Shown in pieces: positions 1 through 6,235 of a stretch of DNA of 6,235 bases (position 1 is its first letter; each line of letters opens with the position of its first letter). Location of the stretch: positions 1 through 6,235 of the forward strand of contig JAEYUU010000258.1 of the NCBI GenBank assembly GCA_023429545.1, given 5' to 3'. The stretch is from Verrucomicrobiota bacterium. Lineage in GTDB: Bacteria > Verrucomicrobiota > Verrucomicrobiia > Verrucomicrobiales > Verrucomicrobiaceae. A program made the translations under genes and the position numbers. A model generated the notes under the pieces. The model had not been told where the DNA came from. It worked only from the letters and a program-made list of their open reading frames with translations, and ran no database searches.

Positions 1-1585
1 GATAGACCCGGCGCAACGTCCACAAGTAGCCGGGCCCCACAGACGTCGCTCCCGTGTTCCTCACTTCAACTCCGGCGGTGGCAAACTCTGTATAGATGCC
101 GGGCCGCGATGCGCCTCCGCCGGTAAAGGTGCTGCGCGCCTCCGGTTGCATGGCGAAGACCACCGTCGGCACCGGCGATGCGCCCTGCGCCGTGTGCCGT
201 GTCTTGACCGCGAGCGTCAGTCCATCCGCCGTGTCGAACACACGTGTCGCATACACGTCGCCATCACGCGTGCCGCCGTCGGCCAGATTGTCCCTCAAAC
301 GGGGCGTGGAGTCCGACCGGATGTTGCGGAACGTGACCTGCCGCAACCGCGCGAGTGCGCCCTTTTGATGCGACTCCCACTGCGTCCTGGTGTCGGGCAT
401 GGACACGTCCGCTGCTTTCACGAGCAACGCGTCCATCTGGCGCATGGTGTCCTTTTCCGGGAGTTTCCCGCCGAACACGAGAAGATTCGCCTCCGGTTCC
501 ACGAAGTCAGTCACGTCATCCTGCACGGGTGTGGGATCGTTTTTCAGATGCGTGTTGAAGAAGGTGAAGATGGCCCGCCGCAGCTTCGGCGTGTAGCCGT
601 GGGGGGAGAGATCCTCAGTCAGGTCAAACTGCGCAGGTACGCCCAGCGTGGCGTATTGATGCCGGATACGGTGAGCGACGTCACGATACCCGGAAGGCCG
701 CCAAAGCACGTCCTCGCTGCCGGAGGCAATCAAGAAGGCGCGGGGGGCAATGAGTGCGCCGATATCCGGCCAGCACCAGCGGTGGTAGTTGATCCAGAAC
801 GCGCAATCGCAGTGCCCGTCCGTGGCGCGGTCCACGGCCATGCGCTCGATGCTGCCGCTCTGGCACACCGGCACCACCACCTTCACGCGCTCATCCGCCG
901 CGCCGAGGAACCACGACATGGCGCCCCCACCGCTGAGGCCGGTCACGCCCATCTTGTCCGCATCCACATCCGCACGGGTCTGCAGATAGTCGAGCGCGCG
1001 CATCGCATTCCACACCTCCGTGCCGGCAGGGGTGTAGCCGCGGCTCGGCCAGTCCCACCGACCGTCACGATACGTGCCGTGGTGGAAGCCCTGGCACTCG
1101 CCGAGTTGCACTGGATCCAGCACCAGCGCCACGTAACCATGCTGGCCGAACCAGCGCGGATTCGCCTGGTATGGTGGGTTCACCTTCCCCTTGGAGTGGC
1201 CGCAAAGATAAAGCACGGCAGGCAGCTTCCCGGTGATCTTCGCCGGACGATAAAGATTCCCCGTCACATGGGCGCCCGGGACGCTTTGGAAATGAATCTT
1301 CTCCACCACGTAGTCACCGCGCTCCAGCATGCCGGTCACCGTGGCCTGCAATGGCGTGCGCTCCGGCAGGGGCGAGAGGCCCAGCATTTCCAGCCACTTC
1401 TCACGCCTCTCCGTCAAACTGGATTTCCACTCCTCCGGCGACATCGGTCTCGCCAGCGATGCACCCGAGATCTCCCGCGCCTCCTGGCACACACTGCCGT
1501 ACAGGGACAGCCCGGACTGAGCATGGGCGTGGGGCTGGAGGGCGACGATGAGAGCCGTGAGGAGCTTCCAGAAGCGCGTAGTCAT
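1..1585 (-). CDS. Secreted alpha/beta hydrolase, acetylxylan-esterase type, probably two-domain (3' end cut by window edge)
   Basis: My translation from the ATG at 1585 reads 528 codons without a stop to the left edge, so the C-terminus is missing. Residues 1-22 look like a Sec signal peptide (MTTRFWK, hydrophobic core, then HAHA before QS). The fold is an alpha/beta hydrolase: CGHSKG at 128-133 as oxyanion-hole region, GLSGG at 216-220 with nucleophile Ser218, Asp292 in SGSEDV as likely acid, and His329 in SPHGY. HCDC at 258-261 followed by a tryptophan-rich strand and IAPRAFLI is, from memory, typical of the large esterase/dienelactone-hydrolase-like proteins of planctomycetes and relatives. 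Residues from about 450 to 528 (GATSVGPGYLWTLRR) look like the start of a second hydrolase-like domain, so the full protein may be around 650-720 residues. A likely role is ester removal from plant or algal polysaccharide outside the cytoplasm; the substrate is not determined. It lies 85 bp after the DMFase-like gene. No Shine-Dalgarno is visible (TTTCCTCC precedes the ATG). Confidence 0.88.
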   Translation of the reverse strand, partial: MTTRFWKLLTALIVALQPHAHAQSGLSLYGSVCQEAREISGASLARPMSPEEWKSSLTERREKWLEMLGLSPLPERTPLQATVTGMLERGDYVVEKIHFQSVPGAHVTGNLYRPAKITGKLPAVLYLCGHSKGKVNPPYQANPRWFGQHGYVALVLDPVQLGECQGFHHGTYRDGRWDWPSRGYTPAGTEVWNAMRALDYLQTRADVDADKMGVTGLSGGGAMSWFLGAADERVKVVVPVCQSGSIERMAVDRATDGHCDCAFWINYHRWCWPDIGALIAPRAFLIASGSEDVLWRPSGYRDVAHRIRHQYATLGVPAQFDLTEDLSPHGYTPKLRRAIFTFFNTHLKNDPTPVQDDVTDFVEPEANLLVFGGKLPEKDTMRQMDALLVKAADVSMPDTRTQWESHQKGALARLRQVTFRNIRSDSTPRLRDNLADGGTRDGDVYATRVFDTADGLTLAVKTRHTAQGASPVPTVVFAMQPEARSTFTGGGASRPGIYTEFATAGVEVRNTGATSVGPGYLWTLRRVY

Positions 1586-1670
1586 GGAGGAAAGTTGAAG
1601 TGTTGAAGCCTCAGGGAGGGAGCTCGGCGATCCGGCACTCGAATCTCGCCCACCCGGGCGCGACAGCCCG

Positions 1671-3233
1671 TCAAGAAGCCAGGGACCTGGCGAGGAGGTT
1701 GCGGGTGATCTGCTGCACACGTTCATCCGGACCGTGCGGCCGCGACCAGTGCGACCACGGGAGCATGTGTCCGGGCGGGCTGCTCAAGCCCTGGCACCAG
1801 AAGATCGTCGCTGCATTGAAAACAAAATTGTTCTTCGGTCCAGGGTAGATGGTGGCCGTCCACTCCTGAGGGTTCGTTCCGTTCTGCCATGCGGTGCCGC
1901 CGGCAACAACCTCAAGGCCGGCAATCGCGGCGGGATCTCCATGGTATTCCCAGCCGACAAGTCCGGGAATGCTGTCCCCCTGCTTCATGCCGGTGCCTTC
2001 GAAGATCCAGTGCCCCGGCTTCGTGCAGGCCCAGTCACCTCCACCATTGACGGGAAGGACGTTTATGGCCCCCATGAGAAGGCCTTCGTCCGGGCCGGTG
2101 GTGTGACCTTCGAACGACTTCCAATCGTCCGATATCTTCTGTCGCGCAATCCCGGCATAAGGTGCGTCGCGCGTGATGATGCGATTTGGTATTCCGCTGG
2201 ACGAATCACGGAACGGAGTCACCCAGCACACGGAGTTTCCAGACAGAAAGAGAAGGTTCACTCCCGCATCGCGCATGGACATCGCGCTGTTATACTGACG
2301 CACGTCCCAGTACTCATCATGGCCATTGCTGATGAAGGTCTTGCACTTCAACCCCCGCTCGGGGGTGATCATGTCGCTGTTGGAGCAGTAGGTCACATCA
2401 TAACCCTGCTGCTCCAGCCAGTAGGCGAGTGGGAACTCGAAACACAGCCATTCACCACTGCCGACCGATTGCGGATTATCATAGATCTGGCGGTACTTGC
2501 CATAGGGACGATCGAAGCTGACGTCCACGTTGGGACCACTGGCCCACCCATCCTTGCCGTCATCATACAGCGAAAACGTGTCCGGCCAGCGGTTGTAGGC
2601 CTGCCAGGTGTTATCACTGCACTGGACGAGAATGTCCGCCGGCCGATCGTCTTTTACAATGAAGACGATGTAGCTCTGCCAGTATGGTGCGTTCGGCTTC
2701 TCCGGAAGCGTGGTCAGCCGGCCCAGATAGACACCGCTCACCCAGTCCTCGGGAATCGTCAGCGAGACGCATGGCTCCCACTGACATTCACGCAGACGTT
2801 TTGCGCCCACCGGTGGAACCGGCTGCACCTTTCCTGGAAAGGGTCCAAGCGTCGTCATCAACCTAGCCCCCCGCCCTCCGTAGTAGCCGGTGCGGAAGAT
2901 TTCGATCGTGAATCGCGGTGCTTTCGTGCTGACGAAAAGATCGAGCTTCCCCCCCGCGGTTACCGACTGCTTCGAGCAATAGCCTTCGATATCGGGCGCG
3001 CGGAATCCATCGGCCTTGTCCAACCGCACACGGGTGAGCTGCCAGTCCAGTGCGCCTGGTTTCGCATTCTCCTCGGCAATGATGTTGCGGGGAACCGCCT
3101 TCTTGGAAGCACCGTGGGCCTGCTCCGAGCCGCTCGCGAGGAACCCCGCTCCGAGGGCGGTGGTGGCGGAGCTTCTCAAAAAATCACGGCGGGTCAGGTC
3201 AGAACCGGACTGGGATGGATCAGGCGTACTCAT
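1671..3233 (-). CDS. Tat-exported N,N-dimethylformamidase beta-subunit-like protein
   Basis: This is a complete 520-residue protein. The N-terminus has a textbook twin-arginine signal (LTRRDFLRSS at 13-22, then a hydrophobic stretch to about 35), which also supports the start. Residues about 80-200 are beta-rich (EGYCSKQSV, FRTGYYGGRGARL) and resemble an Ig/jelly-roll-like module; about 200-500 is the DMFase large-subunit C-terminal type core. Against the Paracoccus enzyme as I remember it (Fe held by two Tyr and one Glu, with catalytic Asn and Glu), the counterparts are Tyr213 in QAYNRW, Tyr244 in DRPYGK, Glu307 in GHDEYW, Asn333 in SGNSVCW and Glu429 in GWEYHG. The Glu307-Asn333 spacing of 26 equals the remembered spacing of 521-547. 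The protein is shorter than the roughly 760-residue DMFase large subunit, and no small alpha-subunit gene is nearby, so dimethylformamide is unlikely to be the substrate. A C-N hydrolase on an exported substrate is inferred. It begins 37 bp after the oxidoreductase gene, probably co-transcribed. Confidence 0.93.
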   Translation of the reverse strand: MSTPDPSQSGSDLTRRDFLRSSATTALGAGFLASGSEQAHGASKKAVPRNIIAEENAKPGALDWQLTRVRLDKADGFRAPDIEGYCSKQSVTAGGKLDLFVSTKAPRFTIEIFRTGYYGGRGARLMTTLGPFPGKVQPVPPVGAKRLRECQWEPCVSLTIPEDWVSGVYLGRLTTLPEKPNAPYWQSYIVFIVKDDRPADILVQCSDNTWQAYNRWPDTFSLYDDGKDGWASGPNVDVSFDRPYGKYRQIYDNPQSVGSGEWLCFEFPLAYWLEQQGYDVTYCSNSDMITPERGLKCKTFISNGHDEYWDVRQYNSAMSMRDAGVNLLFLSGNSVCWVTPFRDSSSGIPNRIITRDAPYAGIARQKISDDWKSFEGHTTGPDEGLLMGAINVLPVNGGGDWACTKPGHWIFEGTGMKQGDSIPGLVGWEYHGDPAAIAGLEVVAGGTAWQNGTNPQEWTATIYPGPKNNFVFNAATIFWCQGLSSPPGHMLPWSHWSRPHGPDERVQQITRNLLARSLAS

Positions 3234-3270
3234 GAAATAAGGCGGCGCAAGTGATCAGGTTCGGCATGCT

Positions 3271-4707
3271 CTAGAGCGCACCCTCTGCAGGCACCACGAA
3301 TGGCGCCCGGTATTCACGCTTGAGAAGCGCGTTCGCGGCATCGCTGTTGAGGAACTTTTCGCGGCCATCCTCCATGCGAAGATGCTGCCCAAGGGTGAGC
3401 TTTGTTTTATCGAGATCAATGCCGAGACCCGCCAGGTGATGATGGGTGCGCTCGAAGGTCTCCTGCACGTCCTCATGCGACTGGACACCGCTGAGTGCCT
3501 TCTGGATGTCGTTCACCGATGACTGCTGGCCAAGCCGGTACGAAATGTTCGCGAGGTGGCACAGCGCGGAGCTTTGATGGCCCTCCTCGATGTCCGCGGT
3601 CAGGTCAAAGTGCTTGCGGCTGCGCACGGCCTTGAGAAAGTTGGCGAAGTGGTTTTCTGACTTGCCCTCAAACGCACGGATGAGATTGCCCTGGGGGTCG
3701 TAGAGGTTCGTATCGGCGATGATGCCTTCGCTGCCGTAGAAGAACCACATGGACTTGATCGTGGGATGAAAAGGCACGCTCTTCAGACCACGGGTTTCGG
3801 AAACGATCGTCTTGTCACCAAAATCAAAGATGCCGACCTGGGTGTTTGGTGTCTCCGCCACGTCAACGTAGCCAAGGCGGCCACCATAACTCATCACGCT
3901 GCGGCCCAAGCCGGTCACCCCAAGGCCCCAGCGGCAGATGTCGAGGGAGTGAACATTGTTGTTCCCTATTTCGCCATTGCCCGTATCCCAGAACCAGTGC
4001 CAGTCATAGTGGAGCTTCGGCCGCGTGAGTTTCGTCATCGGCGCGGGTCCGGCAAAGAGGTTGTAGTCACAGCGCGGCGGCATGACGCACTCTACCGGCC
4101 CTCCGATGGATCCTCGCCCGCCGTAAATGATGCTGCGCGCGAGTTTCACATCGCCAAGCTTTCCCTCACGCATGAATTGCACCGCCGTGGCCAGGGCGCC
4201 GCGCGAGCGGTTCTGGGTACCGGTCTGGGCAATGCGCCCCAGCTTCCGCGCCGCCTGCACGATGCGGCGCCCTTCCTCGACATTGTGGCTCACCGGCTTC
4301 TCCACATAGACATCCTTCCCCGCCTGCATGGCCCAGATCGCTGCCAGCGCATGCCAGTGGTTCGGCGTGGCGATGAACACCACATCCACCGACTTGTCCT
4401 CGAACACCCGGCGCAGGTCCTGCACCTTTTTTGGCATGGGCCGTTTCAGTTCGACAAGCAAAGCCCCCACCTCGTCCGCACGGTCGAGATCAGGATCACA
4501 AACGTACGCCACATCACAGTCGGCGAGCCGTGCCAACTCCCGCGCATGCGCCTTCCCTCGGATCCCGCATCCAATGATGGCTGCCGTGAGCTTTTCATTT
4601 GGGTTGACCGGGGACTGGCCGGAAACCACGAGCGGCGCAGGCAGCGTGACAGCCGCCGCCGCCATCAGGGTGTCTTCGAAGAAACGACGTCGGGTGAGAT
4701 TGGTCAT
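3271..4707 (-). CDS. Tat-exported Gfo/Idh/MocA family oxidoreductase
   Basis: This is a 478-residue protein starting at the ATG at 4707. That start places a twin-arginine signal at the extreme N-terminus (LTRRRFF at 4-10, alanine-rich hydrophobic segment to about 30); an in-frame ATG at 4803 would add 32 basic, low-complexity residues ahead of it and is rejected. The Rossmann fold opens with IIGCGIRGKAH, giving GxGxxG at 46-51. TPNHWHA (114-120) and the EKP motif (136-138, with Lys137) are classic for the family. The C-terminal catalytic-domain motif GNGEIGNNNVHSLDICRW spans 243-260, with His253 and Asp256 as expected active-site residues. The tail ANALLKREYRAPFVVP (458-473) is typical of planctomycete/verrucomicrobial members. 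It probably oxidises or epimerises a sugar, inositol or related hydroxyl compound using tightly bound NAD(P), exported folded as in Zymomonas glucose-fructose oxidoreductase. The substrate is unknown. It is preceded by a 283-bp gap and followed after 37 bp by the DMFase-like gene. Confidence 0.94.
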   Translation of the reverse strand: MTNLTRRRFFEDTLMAAAAVTLPAPLVVSGQSPVNPNEKLTAAIIGCGIRGKAHARELARLADCDVAYVCDPDLDRADEVGALLVELKRPMPKKVQDLRRVFEDKSVDVVFIATPNHWHALAAIWAMQAGKDVYVEKPVSHNVEEGRRIVQAARKLGRIAQTGTQNRSRGALATAVQFMREGKLGDVKLARSIIYGGRGSIGGPVECVMPPRCDYNLFAGPAPMTKLTRPKLHYDWHWFWDTGNGEIGNNNVHSLDICRWGLGVTGLGRSVMSYGGRLGYVDVAETPNTQVGIFDFGDKTIVSETRGLKSVPFHPTIKSMWFFYGSEGIIADTNLYDPQGNLIRAFEGKSENHFANFLKAVRSRKHFDLTADIEEGHQSSALCHLANISYRLGQQSSVNDIQKALSGVQSHEDVQETFERTHHHLAGLGIDLDKTKLTLGQHLRMEDGREKFLNSDAANALLKREYRAPFVVPAEGAL

Positions 4708-4866
4708 GGCGTTTGGAGTGATGTGATGCGGATGCGGGCAGCGAGGCCGTCCGCCACTCCGTCGCGAACGTTGGAGGGACTGGAATTGCGACCGAGATGC
4801 CACGAATCAACGATGAGTTGATGCGCGCCTGGCCGTGCCCGGAAGCACTACGACATGTCGGCGCGA

Positions 4867-4895
4867 AGTATTGCCACCCGTTGGCTCAACGTCAC
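4867..4895 (-). promoter_or_regulatory. Weak sigma70-like promoter candidate for the downstream three-gene unit
   Basis: Read on the minus strand, GTGACG (4895-4890) and AATACT (4872-4867) match the -35 and -10 consensus at 4 of 6 positions each, separated by 17 bases. It would start transcription near 4860, about 150 bases before the ATG at 4707. Promoter consensus in this group of bacteria is poorly known to me and such matches are common by chance; its main support is location in the only long gap, next to the inverted repeat. Confidence 0.2.
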
Positions 4896-4896
4896 C

Positions 4897-4927
4897 TTAG
4901 TACTGGATCGAAGCACCCCCGTACTAA
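4897..4927. repeat. Inverted repeat TTAGTAC-17 nt-GTACTAA, possible operator
   Basis: Plus-strand TTAGTAC at 4897-4903 is mirrored exactly by GTACTAA at 4921-4927, with 17 bases between. After one mismatch two more pairs (GG/CC) extend each arm inward to 10 positions with 9 matching, leaving an 11-base centre. No T-tract follows on either strand, so it does not look like a terminator. It lies upstream of the promoter candidate at 4867-4895, in a position where a dimeric regulator could bind. The assignment as an operator is inference; a 7-bp perfect arm can occur by chance. Confidence 0.4.
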
Positions 4928-4990
4928 TCGACCATTTCGGAAGCCGCTCGATGGCTGGGATTTCCGTGCCGCTGCTTGCCGGTGCAGGCG

Positions 4991-5995
4991 TTACTTGATC
5001 AGCTTTGCCGCCTCTTCCTTTGCTTTTGCATACACATCGGCGAGCGCCACCGGCTTGCCGCCCTGTCTGAGGCTTTCGTCTGCCGCCTCCATAAATGCAA
5101 AAATCTCGAGGGTCTCCTCGATGCTCACCGGTGATTCGCCGGTCCGGAAGAACTTGCCCACCTGACGGCACAGCGGCTCGTAGCCAGAGATGCGCGAGGC
5201 CTGCTGAACACCCTTGCTTCCATAGGCGGCGAAACCGTAGTCGGCTTTGCCTTTCACGATGCCGCGGTAGGTTCCGATGCGTCCGTCCTTCCAATATCCG
5301 GTGGCCACATCCTGATGCGTGCCTTTGGTGCGAACCACCGTTTCACAGCCGGTGCCCATGAGCGTGAACAGGCCTTCGATCCCGTGAATTCCGTAGAAGA
5401 AGAAGTCCGGCGTGCCTTCCTGATAGGAGCATGGCCCCCAGGTCGCCGCACCGAGGATGTCCCCCACTTCTGGGTTGCCGATGAGCTTGCGCAAATCCTC
5501 ACCGAATCTTGAGGACGAGCTCGAAAGCAGCGGGACCTTGTGCTGTTTCGCCAGCTCGGAGATGGCGATCGCTTCAGCAAGAGAACCGGCGAGCGGCTTG
5601 TCAATGAAGACAGGTTTGCCTCCCTTGAAGGCTTCTCTTGCCTCCTGAAGATGAATCCGTCCATCCACACTCTCCAGCAGCACAACGTCGACCTTTTCGA
5701 GCAGTTTCGGAATGGAATCCACAATCTCCACACCCATGCCGCGCACCTGTTCGGTGAACTTCGCCACGCGGTTCGCGCTGGCGGGCATGTCGGTGCCGCC
5801 GGGATAGCCTGCCACGACCTTGATGCCCGCGAGGTCTCCATCGGCCTGCGGATTGTTGAACAACTTGGTGAATGCCGGCACATGCGAGGTGTCCAGACCG
5901 ATGATGCCCGCGCGAAGCGGCTTGGGAGATTCCTGCGCGATAACGTGGGCGTGGATCGCGAGGGCAGCGAGAACGATGCAAGGGAGATGTTTCAT
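4991..5995 (-). CDS. Sec-exported divergent Gfo/Idh/MocA-like protein
   Basis: This is a 334-residue protein from the ATG at 5995; a TTG at 6043 in the same frame would add 16 polar residues, overlap the upstream gene and bury the signal peptide, so it is rejected. Residues 1-21 form a Sec signal peptide (MKHLPCIVLAALAIHAHVIAQ) with no twin arginines. A Rossmann-like domain follows, but its first turn is GIIGLDTSHV (30-39) instead of GxGxxG. DKP at 132-134 stands where EKP normally sits, so the lysine (Lys133) is kept. The second half has FFYGIHGIEGLF (199-210), where His204 may correspond to the family's catalytic-site histidine, and ends with a lysine/alanine-rich helix. Members with GLDTSH occur in bacteria of this type, but I know of no assigned reaction. 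It may be a sugar dehydrogenase with altered cofactor binding or a non-redox binding protein. It lies 37 bp after the propeller gene and 283 bp before the canonical oxidoreductase gene. Confidence 0.9.
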   Translation of the reverse strand: MKHLPCIVLAALAIHAHVIAQESPKPLRAGIIGLDTSHVPAFTKLFNNPQADGDLAGIKVVAGYPGGTDMPASANRVAKFTEQVRGMGVEIVDSIPKLLEKVDVVLLESVDGRIHLQEAREAFKGGKPVFIDKPLAGSLAEAIAISELAKQHKVPLLSSSSSRFGEDLRKLIGNPEVGDILGAATWGPCSYQEGTPDFFFYGIHGIEGLFTLMGTGCETVVRTKGTHQDVATGYWKDGRIGTYRGIVKGKADYGFAAYGSKGVQQASRISGYEPLCRQVGKFFRTGESPVSIEETLEIFAFMEAADESLRQGGKPVALADVYAKAKEEAAKLIK

Positions 5996-6032
5996 GGCTG
6001 GCGTTAGTTGATTGGAATCGGGCAGAAGCTTC

Positions 6033-6235
6033 TCATGAGACAATGCCGCTGATATCGATGAGGTGGAGCTGGCGTCCCTGACCGGTGTAGGGGGAATCGA
6101 TGGTTACCAGCTTGCCGTCACGGCTGGAGCGCGGATGCAGATCGACCCTCCACTCCTTGAACCTCGTGCCCGTCAGGTATTCATCGGGCAGCAGCATCTC
6201 GCCAAGTTCCACCCGTCGCTGTGTCTGCGTATCGA
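6033..6235 (-). CDS. C-terminal end of a probable beta-propeller (WD40/PD40-like) protein, 5' part outside the window
   Basis: On the minus strand an open frame enters from the right edge and runs 66 codons to a TGA at 6035-6033. The residues include VDLHPRSSRDGKLVTIDSPY (about 30-49) and GRQLHLIDISGIV (53-65). A pattern of His-Pro-x-x-Ser-x-Asp-Gly, then a strand with a small residue or Asp, then a strand ending LIDI is the usual shape of the last blade of TolB/PD40-type or oligogalacturonate-lyase-like propellers, which closes the fold. The frame is preferred because it is stop-free to the edge, ends naturally 37 bp before the next gene, and lies on the same strand as all the other genes. 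Catalytic residues, signal peptide and size cannot be seen. It could be a polysaccharide-degrading or substrate-binding protein; this is a guess from context. Confidence 0.72.
   Translation of the reverse strand, partial: DTQTQRRVELGEMLLPDEYLTGTRFKEWRVDLHPRSSRDGKLVTIDSPYTGQGRQLHLIDISGIVS

Larger units (their letters stand above)
4708..4990 (-). other. 283-bp intergenic region between the two Gfo/Idh/MocA-type genes
   Basis: This is the only sizeable non-coding gap in the window. I see no convincing reading frame: the minus-strand frame that extends the downstream gene back to 4803 encodes arginine/histidine-rich sequence with no domain character. No tRNA, Rho-independent terminator with a T-tract, or riboswitch pattern is evident. 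The region holds an inverted repeat at 4897-4927 and a weak promoter candidate just downstream of it, so it is the likeliest place for a start of transcription of the oxidoreductase, DMFase-like and hydrolase genes. Confidence 0.6.

Noticed and set aside
146..1606. Plus-strand open frame of 486 codons opposite the hydrolase gene
   Set aside because: Its product is rich in Arg, His and Ala with no recognisable motif, while the opposite strand encodes a signal peptide and full catalytic triad. It is a high-GC shadow.
1655..1670. Short hairpin CGGGC-6 nt-GCCCG directly after the DMFase-like stop codon
   Set aside because: The stem is only 5 bp and no T-run follows on the minus strand, so it is not supported as a terminator.
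1734..3254. Plus-strand open frame of 506 codons opposite the DMFase-like gene
   Set aside because: It shows no domain character; the minus-strand protein has a Tat signal and conserved family motifs throughout.
3268..3277. Perfect 10-base palindrome GCTCTAGAGC over the stop codon of the canonical oxidoreductase gene
   Set aside because: It has no loop and no second copy was noticed; a 10-base palindrome can occur by chance in a window of this size.
4708..4803. Upstream ATG at 4803 giving a 510-residue oxidoreductase
   Set aside because: The 32 extra residues are basic and low in information and would move the twin-arginine signal away from the N-terminus.
3766..4821. Plus-strand open frame of 351 codons opposite the canonical oxidoreductase gene
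   Set aside because: It is a shadow of a gene with clear GxGxxG, EKP and HSLD motifs on the minus strand.
5996..6043. TTG start at 6043 for the divergent Gfo/Idh/MocA-like protein
   Set aside because: It would overlap the end of the propeller gene and place 16 polar residues before the Sec signal peptide; the ATG at 5995 is far better.
1..6235. Search for CRISPR repeats, insertion sequence ends, tRNA or rRNA, phage or defence genes
   Set aside because: None was seen; the window is densely filled with ordinary metabolic genes on one strand.

Overview
The window (about 60% GC by eye) carries five genes, all on the minus strand; three are complete and two are cut by the window edges. Tat-exported Gfo/Idh/MocA oxidoreductases, an N,N-dimethylformamidase-beta-like protein, a secreted acetylxylan-esterase-type hydrolase and no Shine-Dalgarno sequence at any of the four visible starts suggest a soil or aquatic member of the Planctomycetota/Verrucomicrobiota group, more likely Verrucomicrobiota. 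This placement is inference from protein style, not from a marker gene.

In order of transcription (high to low coordinates): (1) 6235-6033, the last 66 codons of a probable beta-propeller protein; (2) 5995-4991, a Sec-exported, divergent Gfo/Idh/MocA-like protein whose usual dinucleotide-binding glycine motif is replaced by GLDTSH; (3) a 283-bp intergenic region, the only sizeable gap, with an inverted repeat and a weak promoter candidate; (4) 4707-3271, a Tat-exported canonical Gfo/Idh/MocA oxidoreductase; (5) 3233-1671, a Tat-exported DMFase beta-subunit-like protein that keeps the residues expected at the iron and catalytic sites; (6) 1585 to the left edge, a Sec-exported alpha/beta hydrolase with a Ser-Asp-His triad and the start of what looks like a second hydrolase domain.

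The gaps are 37 bp (propeller to divergent oxidoreductase), 283 bp, 37 bp (oxidoreductase to DMFase-like) and 85 bp (DMFase-like to hydrolase). This fits two transcription units or one unit with an internal promoter. All four proteins with a visible N-terminus carry an export signal, so the products probably work together outside the cytoplasm. The likely job is breakdown of an esterified, amide-bearing or oxidisable carbohydrate-like substrate: de-esterification, C-N bond hydrolysis and sugar redox chemistry. The substrate cannot be read from the sequence.

I see no tRNA, rRNA, CRISPR array, insertion sequence, phage gene or defence system. The long plus-strand open frames opposite these genes are shadows produced by high-GC codon usage.
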